Below are positions 43,142-52,145 of a stretch of 64,000 nt of DNA, piece by piece. Position numbers and translations under genes: made by a program. Within the stretch, counting starts at the first letter, position 1. Each line of letters begins with the position of its first letter. Origin of the DNA: Spirochaetaceae bacterium (GTDB lineage: Bacteria > Spirochaetota > Leptospiria > Leptospirales > Leptonemataceae); NCBI GenBank assembly GCA_002729885.1, contig PBUB01000007.1:124001-188000 (forward strand). The letters are read 5' to 3'. The notes beneath the pieces were generated by a model, which had not been told where the DNA came from, ran no database searches, and saw only the letters and a program-made list of their open reading frames with translations.

Positions 43142-44695
43142 TCAGGGCCGATTATCTACGATTTTGAAATAATTGCCCTGAGGAAGTGATTCGTATTTTG
43201 CGAAGTCCAGCTTTCGCCCCCGCGGAAGATACGGTCCATAGCCCGGTTTTTTTAGTTCCAGACCTGCGAATAGAGAGTAGATTCCTACGGCCAGACTGAT
43301 AGCCACTTCTTCTCTCTGATCGATTACCATTCTTCGATCTCTCCACACATTAAGATGACCCACTTCCAGAAAGGCCACAATGGCATTGGTATAGGTTGGC
43401 AGTGTGTAGGTACTGACAAAGGGATCCAGGATAGGCCCGAGCTTGTTGGAAGCTCTCTTTTCTGGTACCTGGGTTCTCACCCCGTACTGAATGAATCGCA
43501 TCAATTCGTTGGAGGCCAGGTGATTATCGCCTCCATAGGTAATTCCGCTACCAGAAACCGCTGCTTCCCTTCTCCAGTACTCCGCTTTGCTCTGTTCTCT
43601 TTCCCAGAATCGGCCTTCTGGTCTCCATTTACTGTAGATCATACTGTAGGGACCGGTGGACTTTCGCTCTCTTAAGGCTTTCTTTTCCCAGCCAGCCGGA
43701 TCTGCATATCGCCACTGAAATAGATTGTGTCTGAACCCTCTGGCCTTCTTGTACCAGGGGGCCGTGCCGCTCTTATTGCTCCAGTATCCATTCATATAGA
43801 CCCAGGCATCGGCCCGGGCCGCCTGGAGTTTATTCCAGCCTGGTTCGGTACTGAGCCAGTGACTGGCCCATGGAAGTCTATAGAAAGCACTGGCTGGCTT
43901 CTGCTTTAAAGATATCTTTCGCAACAGATCAAACGTTTGCCAGCCCGGAGCAAGTACTGCTGCCATTCCACCGGAATGGCCCGGAGGTGCAGGGTTTAAA
44001 TGAAGCGATAGAACCAGGTAAGGTTCCTGATCATTGATTTTAGAAATGCGACCTTTTTGAATTCTACCTGTCTTTCTATCCGGATAATCGTAAAGCCTGT
44101 AGGGCGCATTTACGTCCGGATGTGAGGCAGGCAATGATCGGTCCTTCCAGCCATCCTTCCTGCTCAGATATGAATTGAATTTGATTCGCACAAACTTCTG
44201 CTGTGGCGAGAACTGTTTTAGAAGCGCTTCAAACTTCTTCCAGCCAGCCTCAGTTTGCGTTAGTTGAAGATAATGATGTACCCTGAGTGCCAGCTCAAGC
44301 ATTAGTTCATGCTCTGTGTACTTTGTGTACTGGGTACCTGGCAAAAAGGAGCTTAGATACTTTCTGGAAATTGGATCCCAGCGATCATCTTTTCTTCTAA
44401 CGATAGCCCCCCCATGTCCTGCATCCACTACTACAGAGTACTCTGGTACAGGAACGCTGGATGGACCGGCCTCGGCTCCCATAGGTTTCGCGAAAAGCAG
44501 AAAAGAAAACAGGAAAACGAAGCAGTGCAATGAATGCTGCCACAACCGGAATCCAAGGGCTCTTGCGATAATAAGGCGGCCGTTTTCATGTTGTGACATC
44601 GTTGAGTTGGCTGCAGGTCCAGAGCTGGTTAAGAGAGGGAAAAGGAAAGTGGAAAGGTACTTCATAAAGATGCTTCGCAATAATCGCAGAATCAT
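43142..44695 (-). CDS. N-acetylmuramoyl-L-alanine amidase-like protein (Amidase_3) with insertions
   Basis: A 517-residue protein (485 if the ATG at 44599 is used; no ribosome-binding site decides). The hydrophobic segment HCFVFLFSFLLFAKPMGAEA (about 48-67) is the export signal. Zinc-ligand motifs of Amidase_3 are visible: VVVDAGHGG (His), the Glu of KYTEHELMLELALRVHHYLQ, and LVLSLHLNP (His), with the catalytic Glu likely in VAFLEVGHLN. Long insertions separate them: about 75 residues between the second ligand and the last His, and about 200 (Trp/Arg/Tyr-rich, WKSLSTEP-like and YWRREAAVSG) before the catalytic Glu. It should cleave peptidoglycan stem peptides. The DprE1-like gene lies 46 bases upstream on the same strand. 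Confidence 0.78.
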   Translation of the reverse strand: MILRLLRSIFMKYLSTFLFPLLTSSGPAANSTMSQHENGRLIIARALGFRLWQHSLHCFVFLFSFLLFAKPMGAEAGPSSVPVPEYSVVVDAGHGGAIVRRKDDRWDPISRKYLSSFLPGTQYTKYTEHELMLELALRVHHYLQLTQTEAGWKKFEALLKQFSPQQKFVRIKFNSYLSRKDGWKDRSLPASHPDVNAPYRLYDYPDRKTGRIQKGRISKINDQEPYLVLSLHLNPAPPGHSGGMAAVLAPGWQTFDLLRKISLKQKPASAFYRLPWASHWLSTEPGWNKLQAARADAWVYMNGYWSNKSGTAPWYKKARGFRHNLFQWRYADPAGWEKKALRERKSTGPYSMIYSKWRPEGRFWEREQSKAEYWRREAAVSGSGITYGGDNHLASNELMRFIQYGVRTQVPEKRASNKLGPILDPFVSTYTLPTYTNAIVAFLEVGHLNVWRDRRMVIDQREEVAISLAVGIYSLFAGLELKKPGYGPYLPRGRKLDFAKYESLPQGNYFKIVDNRP

Positions 44696-44740
44696 CGCCC
44701 AGAAGTCAAGTATGAAGAATCTCCCTGTAAGCTATCTGCA

Positions 44741-46075
44741 TCATACCAGACCAAGCCTCCGCCCAATGTCAGATTGAAACATATTCTGCGGATCATACTT
44801 TCGCTTGATTTTCTTCCAGTCCTCCAGCTGCGAATACATGGATGCAAAGGACTGAGCGTCCAGAGTAGCATCCTTTCCGGCGTAGATGCGACCGCCTGCA
44901 TCCAGCACCAGTGCATCCAGCCGCTTCAAGAAGGGGAAGAGCTTGCGCGAAATGGGAAAATCGATGGCAAAGGTGTAACCCGGGGCAGGAAAGGAAAGAT
45001 AGTCAGTTCCTTTTCCAAACTTCTTTAGCACGTTTAAGAAGGGTTTGCATCCTCCGGTACCAATTTCTTCGAGAATCTTGCGAATTGTAAGACGAGCTCC
45101 CTCTACAGGAACTACAAACTGGTACTGGGTGAAACCTCGCTTGCCGTAACCCCGGTTCCAGTTATTGATGGCATCCAGGGGATAGAAAAAGGAATCGTAA
45201 TGGCTGAACTGACCTGCATGAGACTGAACGTAATTTATAACGCCGTTCAGGATTCTCAATGTGAGTCCATTCAACGCAAATCCTGGCATAAAGAAAGGGA
45301 CGTTCAGTCCAGGCATTCCGGTAACCTTGAGTGGCTCTTTCTTGAGACTCGCAGACAGGTCTTCGATTCCGGCATGGTCGCCTGCCGTAAGCACCCCTTT
45401 ACCCAGGGACTTGCCTCTGGCCAGAGGATTTACCCATGCCACGGAATAAGGAAACTCTCTGTCCTTTTCATCGATCAAGTCCAGCATCTCGTCCAGGTTA
45501 CGAGCTTTGAAGGATTGTTGTTTGAAGTAGGTAGTTTCGATCTTTCTTAACTTGATTCTGGCTCGAAGGATCAATCCCAGCAAACCCAGGCCGCCAAAGT
45601 TTGCATGAAATAACTCTGAGTGCTTCTTTCTACTTGCCGTAACTACTTTGCCGCTGGCCAGAAGAATATCAAAGCTCTCAACACAGTTCTTGAAGCTACC
45701 ATCCACATGATGCGCTTTTCCATGCACATCGTTTGCAATGGCCCCTCCCACGGTAACAAACTTGGTGCCCGGTGTAATCATAGGAAAGAATCCACGGGGG
45801 CCCAGAGTTTGAATGATGTCGTACAGCGCTACACCGGCCTCACATTCCAGGCTACCGGACCTTTCGTCGAATGCCAGGAATCTCTTTCGGTCCGTAAAGG
45901 GAACCACGTATCCCCGGCCATTCATAGCCTGGTCAGCATAACTTCGGCCCAGCCCTCTGGGGGTAACATCGGAGTATAAACCCAGTTCTTTCTCCAGGTT
46001 CTTTCCGCTCAGGATGGTATTTTCTTCAGATGGATACAGGCCCCATCCAGTAACTGTCGCTCTTTTTTCTATCAT
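44741..46075 (-). CDS. FAD-linked oxidoreductase related to DprE1 / aldonolactone oxidases
   Basis: A 444-residue flavoenzyme with the start at the ATG ending at 46075; a longer reading begins with GTG at 46129 and would touch the divergent HAD gene. The FAD-binding (PCMH-type) domain shows TPRGLGRSYADQAMNGRGYVV, LECEAGVALYDIIQTLGPRGFFPMITPGTKFVTVGGAIANDVHGKAHHVDGSF in sections, and SELFHANFGGLGLLGLI. RGLGRSY-D and VGG-AIA-DVHGK-H are hallmarks of the decaprenylphosphoryl-ribose oxidase (DprE1) and related family. The C-terminal part (from about 200) includes QYQFVVP and PAPGYTFAIDFP. Oxidation of a lipid-linked sugar for envelope synthesis is a reasonable inference; no DprE2 partner is adjacent. 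Confidence 0.85.
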   Translation of the reverse strand: MIEKRATVTGWGLYPSEENTILSGKNLEKELGLYSDVTPRGLGRSYADQAMNGRGYVVPFTDRKRFLAFDERSGSLECEAGVALYDIIQTLGPRGFFPMITPGTKFVTVGGAIANDVHGKAHHVDGSFKNCVESFDILLASGKVVTASRKKHSELFHANFGGLGLLGLILRARIKLRKIETTYFKQQSFKARNLDEMLDLIDEKDREFPYSVAWVNPLARGKSLGKGVLTAGDHAGIEDLSASLKKEPLKVTGMPGLNVPFFMPGFALNGLTLRILNGVINYVQSHAGQFSHYDSFFYPLDAINNWNRGYGKRGFTQYQFVVPVEGARLTIRKILEEIGTGGCKPFLNVLKKFGKGTDYLSFPAPGYTFAIDFPISRKLFPFLKRLDALVLDAGGRIYAGKDATLDAQSFASMYSQLEDWKKIKRKYDPQNMFQSDIGRRLGLV

Positions 46076-46130
46076 TTCAAGTAAGGACAGAAAATATTGC
46101 AGATTATTGGACGCAAAACCTTTTCGCACT

Positions 46131-46832
46131 ATGTATCAAAGCACAGCAGAACCCATCCAGGGCATCGTTTTTGACATGGACGGATTGCTCATCGATTCCG
46201 AGCCAATCTGGCAGGACTCAGAGATCCAGGTATTTGGTGGCCATGGACTAAAACTGAGTCGCTCGGACTGCATGCAGACCATGGGCCTGCGAATCGACGA
46301 AGTAGTAGAATACTGGAAAACGCGGGTCCCGACCTTTGGGCCAGACATGCCGAATCAACGGTTAGTTGCAGAGGTACTTTCCGAAGTGAAGCAAAGGATT
46401 GAAAACTACGGTGAGCCCATGCCCGGTGCATTGGAGCTATTAAATCGATTATCCGGATCCATCCCCCTGGCCCTGGCTTCATCTTCCTATCCAGAGATTA
46501 TCGATGCTGCATTGAAGCGACTGGGTGTTAAGCATCTCTTTGAAGTAATCCATTCAGCGCAAATGGAGAAGCGAGGAAAACCGGCGCCGGATGTTTATCT
46601 AACCGCTTGCAGAATGCTCAATCTCAAAACTCAGAATTGTCTGGCACTCGAAGACAGCCCTGGCGGCGTTCAATCAGCTCTGGCAGCCGGAATGACCGTT
46701 CTTGCCGTGCCGGATGATTCGCATAAGAATCATCCGGTTATTCAGAAAGCGCATCTAAGATTGAACTCGCTTTTGGAATTTAACTGGGATGCGGATCAGC
46801 TAAAGCAGGGCCAGTGGATTTCTAACGCCTAA
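46131..46832 (+). CDS. HAD-superfamily sugar-phosphate phosphatase (HxpB/YniC or beta-phosphoglucomutase-like)
   Basis: A 233-residue HAD-IA enzyme. Motif I is VFDMDGLLIDSEPIWQDSE; the cap follows at about 20-85; motif II is LALASSSYPEI, motif III KRGKPAPDVYL and motif IV LALEDSPGGVQSALAAGM. The ASSS-P and LEDS-x-G-x-x-A-A patterns match the hexitol/2-deoxyglucose-6-phosphate phosphatase and phosphoglucomutase group. The ATG at 46131 sits 55 bases from the divergent DprE1-like start. Near its end the coding sequence contains a perfect 11-base inverted repeat (46710-46737). Confidence 0.88.
   Translation: MYQSTAEPIQGIVFDMDGLLIDSEPIWQDSEIQVFGGHGLKLSRSDCMQTMGLRIDEVVEYWKTRVPTFGPDMPNQRLVAEVLSEVKQRIENYGEPMPGALELLNRLSGSIPLALASSSYPEIIDAALKRLGVKHLFEVIHSAQMEKRGKPAPDVYLTACRMLNLKTQNCLALEDSPGGVQSALAAGMTVLAVPDDSHKNHPVIQKAHLRLNSLLEFNWDADQLKQGQWISNA
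46710..46737. repeat. Intragenic perfect 11-base inverted repeat
   Basis: CCGGATGATTC (46710-46720) and its exact reverse complement (46727-46737) are separated by six bases, inside the 3' part of the HAD gene (encoding DDSHKNHPV). No T-run follows, so it is not a typical terminator. Confidence 0.5.
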
Positions 46833-46876
46833 AAAAGTCTTTTCCAGAATAGCCGCTTCAGCTTTCTTACTGGAGT

Positions 46877-47311
46877 ATGAATGTAGGCCCGGTATATCAA
46901 AAGCCAGAATCCCCTGGATACGAACCAGGTCCGGAAAACACAGTCCATATTCTATATCGCGTAGAGCCAGAGACATCCTTTGAGCAAGCAGCATCCGAAA
47001 CGTTTGACCTGGTGCTTCAGGCACAGAAGGAGTATCCTGGTTGGGCCAGGGTTCTATATCTGGAAATTAACGGACACACAGGAACTCAGTTCGGTTTCGA
47101 TGGAGATTTCTTTGAGTTTCAGCAGGAATATTTGCAGGGCTTTCTGGGGCCCTATCTAAGCGGTCTGGATCTGCCTCTGCTTTCAGTCTTCAATCCCAGA
47201 CCCCAGAAAAATGATCTACCGGACAAGATCGAAATCGATGGACCGGCCCCTGGAGGATTTCCTTTTCCCATGGGGCATTCCAGTTCAGAGGGCAAGAACC
47301 AGAATCATTGA
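46877..47311 (+). CDS. Uncharacterised 144-residue protein
   Basis: I do not recognise a family. The protein is acidic and soluble, without signal peptide or membrane helix. Ordered-looking parts are TVHILYRVEPETSFEQAASETFDLVLQAQKEYPGWARVLYLEING (a strand-helix-strand pattern, about 23-67) and DFFEFQQEYLQGFLGPYLSGLDLPLLSVFNP (about 76-107). The N-terminus and the C-terminal 35 residues (Pro/Gly/His-rich, ending EGKNQNH) look disordered. It lies 44 bases after the HAD gene on the same strand, possibly co-transcribed, and overlaps the convergent patatin gene by seven bases. Confidence 0.6.
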   Translation: MNVGPVYQKPESPGYEPGPENTVHILYRVEPETSFEQAASETFDLVLQAQKEYPGWARVLYLEINGHTGTQFGFDGDFFEFQQEYLQGFLGPYLSGLDLPLLSVFNPRPQKNDLPDKIEIDGPAPGGFPFPMGHSSSEGKNQNH

Positions 47312-48291
47312 CGTTTTTTAAATAGTCCACCGAGCCATCGGCGAAACTTTCGCTTTTCCTCCTGCATTTTTTCGAAGGCCTTTCTTCCGGCTTCAAGACC
47401 CATGTCCACTACCTGATTCAGGACCTGCTCATTTGTAGTTACAATCTTCATGGGCAAGCTCATGGGCGGATCTACAATTCTAATCTTTACACCAGGGGGA
47501 GGATGATTGATCACTTCCTTCGCACGGTTGTACCGAAGATGGTATTCGTGCCGAACAAACCTGGCCATGGATCGATTATAAGGAAAGGACAGAAAGCTCA
47601 GAAATCGGCCCGTGCGTCCGGTAATATAACTTCTTGGATGGTTGAGCACGACTGTGATGTCACGATAACCGGCCTCGATCACAGCTTCTACAGGAATGGG
47701 ATCCGTCACTGCACCATCGGTAAATTGCTCATCTCCTATATTACTTCTGCCCTTTGTGGCAATGGGCAACGCAGTGGCCGCCTTCAGAAGCGGAAGTGCA
47801 TTCTCTGCAGTGGCCCGAACATACTCCGGTTGGCCACTTCCCAGATTGCTGACTACTACATATAGAGGGGTGGTTCTGGGACTATCCAGTCTCTCCTTTT
47901 TAAGTCGATAACGGCTACCAAAGAGATAATCGATGAGATAGTTCTGATCCATCACCGTCTTCTTACCCACCAACCGACGGCGGGCCAGAAATCGTCCATC
48001 GCTTAACTCATAACGCCAGACATTCAGGTTCTTAATGGTAGCTTCCAGATCATTGGGGGACTCGGTTACATAATAGGCGGCGGAGCAACTACCTGCCGAT
48101 ACACCCACCACCAGGTCAAATTTCCGGGAAGGGTACCATCGATTCATGGCTGCCAGCACACCACCCGCAAAGGCCCCCCTCATTCCGCCACCTTCCACAA
48201 TAAGGACCCTGTTTTTCTTCCCTCTGGCCCTGGGCAGAGTGCGGGAGACCTGGCCAAATTGTTCTTGCGACTTTCGCTTTCTTCGGGACAT
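47305..48291 (-). CDS. Patatin-like phospholipase
   Basis: A 328-residue lipid acyl hydrolase. The catalytic Ser-Asp dyad is visible: the oxyanion loop VEGGGMRGAFAGG, the nucleophile elbow GVSAGS, and FTDGAVTDPIP with the Asp. The start is set at 48291 (SRRKRKSQEQF...), since a longer reading runs far into the divergent HAD lipoprotein gene. There is no signal peptide; the N-terminal 25 residues are strongly basic, as is the C-terminal KRKFRRWLGGLFKKRQ, suggesting membrane association. The domain resembles the E. coli YjjU/RssA group (intracellular). Head-to-head with the next gene: the two start codons are only 16 bases apart. Confidence 0.88.
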   Translation of the reverse strand: MSRRKRKSQEQFGQVSRTLPRARGKKNRVLIVEGGGMRGAFAGGVLAAMNRWYPSRKFDLVVGVSAGSCSAAYYVTESPNDLEATIKNLNVWRYELSDGRFLARRRLVGKKTVMDQNYLIDYLFGSRYRLKKERLDSPRTTPLYVVVSNLGSGQPEYVRATAENALPLLKAATALPIATKGRSNIGDEQFTDGAVTDPIPVEAVIEAGYRDITVVLNHPRSYITGRTGRFLSFLSFPYNRSMARFVRHEYHLRYNRAKEVINHPPPGVKIRIVDPPMSLPMKIVTTNEQVLNQVVDMGLEAGRKAFEKMQEEKRKFRRWLGGLFKKRQ

Positions 48292-48307
48292 GCTCCTGCC
48301 CAGCAAT

Positions 48308-49240
48308 ATGAAACGAATCGCTGTAAACAACGCTTTTTCCCCCATTCTAACTGCCCTGCTGGCAGTCCTTCTCCTCGCAGGCTGCTCCGGTAAGAAAAAA
48401 AATACTGAGCCCCATGTAGCCGAAATTGTGAGCAGCATTCTGGAAACCAGGCAAACCCTGGAAAAGGAACATTGCCCGGACGGATGCATCTTTTTGAGCT
48501 TCTGGGATTTTGATGGGACCATCCTGAAAGGAGACTGTTCCGAAGGCCTCAGTAAGGATGGAAAGGTTGTTTATCGCGGTCTGGTAGAGCTCACTATCGA
48601 GCAGGGCTTTTCCTCGAAATTCAGGCGAAATGAGGCCCATCTATTCGAAAAGGAATACCGCAGAAGAGATGAGCAGCTGGGGCATCGAAATGCGTATACC
48701 TTCCTCACTACTCAGTATGGGGGAGCCAATCCAGAGGAGATCCAGGCCTTCGCTCGAAAGCGGTTCGAAGAGGTTTACAGAAATTACTATTTTCGCAGCT
48801 CTCTGGAGATGTGGAAATCTCTGGAGGAAGCGGGTATCCAGAATCATATCATCTCTGCCAGTCCTCATTTCTTTGTACAGGCAGCGGCCGAAAGCCTGGA
48901 AACACCTCCCGAGCGTATCAACGGAGTGCGCCTCAAGATGCAGGACGGCAGGTTGCTTCCTGTGCTGGACCCACCTCTGACCTATGCGGAGGGAAAAACC
49001 CGTACGCTGGAAGCCATAGTGCAGCGCATTCAGAGCGAAAACCCAGGGCAAAGAGTCTTTGTTCTGGCTGCCTTTGGGAATAGCTACCATACCGACGGCC
49101 ATTTCCTGGACTATGTAGACTCATCCACCCTCCCTGCAGGAAAAACGAAGGCCATAATGATCAACGGTGGCGAAGCTCCGCCGGAGTATAACGGTCGTTT
49201 TGTGGAAGTGAGCCAGGACCTGACGCCGGAAGAACCATGA
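48308..49240 (+). CDS. HAD-family phosphatase, predicted lipoprotein
   Basis: A 310-residue exported HAD protein. The signal peptide ends in LLAVLLLAGC (Cys25), a canonical lipobox. Motif I is FLSFWDFDGTILKGDCSEGL; YFRSSLEMWKSLEEAGIQNHIISASPHFFVQAAAESL contains motif II (Ser in ISAS) like SerB-type HAD-IB phosphatases, and motif IV is likely VLAAFGNSYHTDGHFL. The usual DD of motif IV is reduced to a single Asp, so catalytic competence is uncertain. Cap sequence about 50-140. An ATG at 48290 would also be in frame. It is divergent from the patatin gene; a link between periplasmic phosphatase and phospholipase is inference only. Confidence 0.75.
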   Translation: MKRIAVNNAFSPILTALLAVLLLAGCSGKKKNTEPHVAEIVSSILETRQTLEKEHCPDGCIFLSFWDFDGTILKGDCSEGLSKDGKVVYRGLVELTIEQGFSSKFRRNEAHLFEKEYRRRDEQLGHRNAYTFLTTQYGGANPEEIQAFARKRFEEVYRNYYFRSSLEMWKSLEEAGIQNHIISASPHFFVQAAAESLETPPERINGVRLKMQDGRLLPVLDPPLTYAEGKTRTLEAIVQRIQSENPGQRVFVLAAFGNSYHTDGHFLDYVDSSTLPAGKTKAIMINGGEAPPEYNGRFVEVSQDLTPEEP

Positions 49241-49293
49241 TTCGAACGTTGCAGTGCAAAATTCAGTGCGAAAGCGAAAATAAAAAAAATGAC

Positions 49294-49323
49294 TTGCATC
49301 ACCCTGGACAACGGTCTTAATCT
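49294..49323 (+). promoter_or_regulatory. Candidate sigma-70 promoter for the 49347 gene
   Basis: TTGCAT (49294-49299) and TAATCT (49318-49323) are spaced by 18 bases. The -10 box ends 23 bases before the ATG, leaving a short leader that contains a GAGGG ribosome-binding site. Confidence 0.4.
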
Positions 49324-49346
49324 AGAAAGCGACAGAGGGTAGAAAC

Positions 49347-49928
49347 ATGGTAACTGGAGAAGAAGAACCGGAAGTCAGGTCCGGAGAGCCTGATACAAAC
49401 TTATACAGGGAAGTAATCTCAAATAGCGTCATCGGATGGTCGCTCTTTGTGGATACTGCCATCGAAAGTAATATATATAGTGTAGCTCGTGAGAGTTATG
49501 ATCCTCAGAAGGCGGCTCGGATTGCGCTCTTTCGGCTGTATCTGGAAGGCTTCAATCCAGAGGAACGAAAGAATCTACTGGAGAAACCAGACTATTTTCT
49601 ACAATATGCCTTCGGTGTAGTACGGGAGCTTTACCCTCCGCACCCCAAGAATCGCAGAACCATCCTGCACAATCGCCTGGTATTTATGACCTCGGTAAGG
49701 CAGTTTCTGGACAGAGAACGCAGAATGTCAATGGATCGCTTCAAGGAAGCGGCTCAAATCCTTCGGGCTGCCAGCCAGATGTCACGATCAGTAGAGGAAA
49801 TTGTGCGAGCCAGGGATCTCTATAGAGAATTCCAGTTTCGCATTGCAGCCCAGAGAAATGAAGAATGGCTGAATTCCTTCGAAGTTCTGCCCCTGGAACT
49901 GAAGACCCCGGATAACCAGCCAGCGTAA
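49347..49928 (+). CDS. Uncharacterised helical 193-residue protein
   Basis: No family recognised. It is soluble, mostly helical and charged, without export signal or membrane helix. Notable segments are NLYREVISNSVIGWSLFVDTAIESNIYSVARESYDPQKAARIALFRLYLEGFNPEERKNLL (read in pieces, about 20-80) and a long Arg/Glu-rich helical C-terminal half (MDRFKEAAQILRAASQMSRSVEEIVRARDLYREFQFR, about 129-165). GAGGG precedes the ATG and a promoter-like sequence lies just upstream, so it is probably monocistronic. A 279-base spacer without visible features separates it from the histidine kinase. Confidence 0.62.
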   Translation: MVTGEEEPEVRSGEPDTNLYREVISNSVIGWSLFVDTAIESNIYSVARESYDPQKAARIALFRLYLEGFNPEERKNLLEKPDYFLQYAFGVVRELYPPHPKNRRTILHNRLVFMTSVRQFLDRERRMSMDRFKEAAQILRAASQMSRSVEEIVRARDLYREFQFRIAAQRNEEWLNSFEVLPLELKTPDNQPA

Positions 49929-50207
49929 TACTAGGCAACCAGGGAAAGCTCCTTAGAGAGCGGGGACGAATCGCATCAGGCGCCAGTTCTCTGCTATGCA
50001 CAGAATCGGCGGTTTTCGCGTTACCGGGCTCCTTTTGCTCCAGGCATCCCAGGTTTTGAGTATTACCTTGCCCAGAATTCCACAGTACTATCGATAGCAG
50101 CTCGGATCCTGGCTCATCTCCTCTTTTTTCCAGTGTAACAGTCATCTTTTTAACCACCAGGGGATCTTTTTGCCGGTTCCATCGTCCCATTGTAAGGAAG
50201 CCGAAGC

Positions 50208-52145
50208 ATGGATCAGTTACTCAGTGTAATTCCAACGGGATTTGTACGTGTGAACCTGAAAGGTGAGATCACCTTTGCCAATGAGATGGCTTGCCGCATC
50301 CTGGATCTTACCCCGGATGAACTGACCCATACCTTCTACCAGAGTACGAACTTTGGCCAGATAGGCCTGGATGGCAAACCCATGCCCCCTTCCCGTCTGC
50401 CGCTGGCCATCGCCATGACCGAAATGCGCCCTGTGAAGGACTATGTGCATGGTATCACCCATCCAAATACAAAGGAACTTAGATGGCTGTCCGTGAGTGC
50501 TGCTCCGGAAACAGACGCTGAAGGAAACCTGCTTAGTGCCGTGGCCAGCTTCACGGACATTACCGATCGAATCAAAAAAGATCAGATCTACCGCAAAATC
50601 ATTGAAAACAGCAATGATATGATCTGCTTCCATAGACCAGATGGAACCTACGAATACGTAAATCCGGCGGCCCACAGGCTTCTTGGATACGATGTGGCCG
50701 AGCTTATCGGCCGAGACCCCTATGACCTTCTGCATCCTCAGGATGAAAAACGAATTCGCGAAACCAGTCATGGCCAAGTATTGCATGGAATGGCCGATCC
50801 AGGCATTCGGTATCGAATAAAACGAAAGGATGGCAGCTATATCTGGCTTCAAAGTACTATCTATCCGATTACGGATCCTGCCGGAAATGTTACAGGACTG
50901 CAGTCCATTTCCAGGGATGTAGGCCAGGATGTTCAAAGGGAGCAAGAGATCCTGCGCGCAAGATTGCTGGCCGAAAAGGCAAACCAGGCAAAGAGCGAAT
51001 TTATCGCGAATATGAGTCATGATATTCGCACTCCTATTCATGGAATTCTGGGATTGACCGAGGTTCTTCTGGAATCATGCGAAACTGATTCCCAGCAGGA
51101 AATGCTGGAAATGGTGGATCGATCAGCTCATCATCTGCTAAATATCATCAATGATTTGCTGGATGTATCCAAACTGGAGGCAGGCGCGGTTCAGTTGCGA
51201 TACAACTGGTTCTCCCTGGAAGATCTAATGCAATCCCTGCAGGCTCTCTATGCTCCAGAAGCAAGGCAGCAGGGGTTGAATCTTTCGGCCAGCCTTACAG
51301 GGCAGTGCGATGGATTTCTACTAGGCGATGAATCCAGGATAATGCAAATTCTGGGAAATCTTATTTCCAACGCCATTCGCTACACCAGACAGGGCTCGGT
51401 GCATATAGAGCTACAATGCAGCGCCACCAGGAAAGATCACCGTACATTTACCGTCAGCGTCGAAGACACCGGTCCAGGAATTCCTCCAGCCGAACAGGAG
51501 CGGATCTTCGATCGCTTTGTGCATCTGGACATCGGTCCGGAACGGAGTAAGGGAGCGGGTCTGGGATTGGCCATCGCTCAAATGCTGCTCAAGGAAATGG
51601 GAGGCCAGATCTCTGTGGAAAGCGAACCCGGGCACGGATCCCGGTTTACGATTCAAATTGAACTGGAACATCGCGATACCCTTCCCCCGGACAATGTCGC
51701 ATCCGCAGAAGATCCGGCACGGACGGTGGTTTCTAAACCCTTAAAGATACTTCTGGCCGAGGATGCTCCGGAAAACCGAATGCTATTGAATCGATTCCTG
51801 GAGCATACATGCTGGTTGCTGGACTTTGCCGAAGATGGCAGGGAAGCTCTGGAAAAAGCCAACAAGAACGAATACGACATTATCCTGCTGGATATCTCCA
51901 TGCCAGAGCTGGATGGACTCCAGGTCGCGAAAGAGCTAAGACGCAGATGCAATCTTTCCGAACGAACTCTACCACCTCTAATCGCCCTGACAGCATACGG
52001 CTCCCAGGAGGATTTTGAGCGATCCAGGGAAGCGGGATTTTCCCTGCATCTTACCAAGCCGTTCAGCAAGAACAAGCTGATTCGCGCTATCGCCTCGGTC
52101 CTGGAGGGAAATGGATCCAGAGGCTATCAAGCTATTCGAAGCTAA
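50208..52145 (+). CDS. Soluble hybrid histidine kinase: PAS-PAS-HisKA-HATPase-REC
   Basis: A 645-residue cytoplasmic sensor kinase. Two PAS domains come first (about 5-115, LLSVIPTGFVRVNLKGEITFANEMACRIL; about 130-240, IIENSNDMICFHRPDGTYEYVNPAAHRLLG) each followed by a PAC-like strand set. The HisKA phospho-acceptor is His271 (NMSHDIRTPIHG). ATPase boxes are NLISNAIRYT (N), DTGPGIPPAEQERIFDRF (G1/F) and KGAGLGLAIAQML (G2). The receiver (about 510-635) has AEDAPENRM acidic residues, phospho-acceptor Asp562 (IILLDISMPELDG), and Lys in HLTKPFSK. No output domain, so it needs a separate partner such as an Hpt protein or DNA-binding regulator, none adjacent. Confidence 0.94.
   Translation: MDQLLSVIPTGFVRVNLKGEITFANEMACRILDLTPDELTHTFYQSTNFGQIGLDGKPMPPSRLPLAIAMTEMRPVKDYVHGITHPNTKELRWLSVSAAPETDAEGNLLSAVASFTDITDRIKKDQIYRKIIENSNDMICFHRPDGTYEYVNPAAHRLLGYDVAELIGRDPYDLLHPQDEKRIRETSHGQVLHGMADPGIRYRIKRKDGSYIWLQSTIYPITDPAGNVTGLQSISRDVGQDVQREQEILRARLLAEKANQAKSEFIANMSHDIRTPIHGILGLTEVLLESCETDSQQEMLEMVDRSAHHLLNIINDLLDVSKLEAGAVQLRYNWFSLEDLMQSLQALYAPEARQQGLNLSASLTGQCDGFLLGDESRIMQILGNLISNAIRYTRQGSVHIELQCSATRKDHRTFTVSVEDTGPGIPPAEQERIFDRFVHLDIGPERSKGAGLGLAIAQMLLKEMGGQISVESEPGHGSRFTIQIELEHRDTLPPDNVASAEDPARTVVSKPLKILLAEDAPENRMLLNRFLEHTCWLLDFAEDGREALEKANKNEYDIILLDISMPELDGLQVAKELRRRCNLSERTLPPLIALTAYGSQEDFERSREAGFSLHLTKPFSKNKLIRAIASVLEGNGSRGYQAIRS

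Noticed and set aside
48292-48522. N-terminal extension of the patatin protein by 77 codons
   Set aside because: It lies antisense to the signal peptide and motif I of the HAD lipoprotein; the added residues match nothing in patatins.
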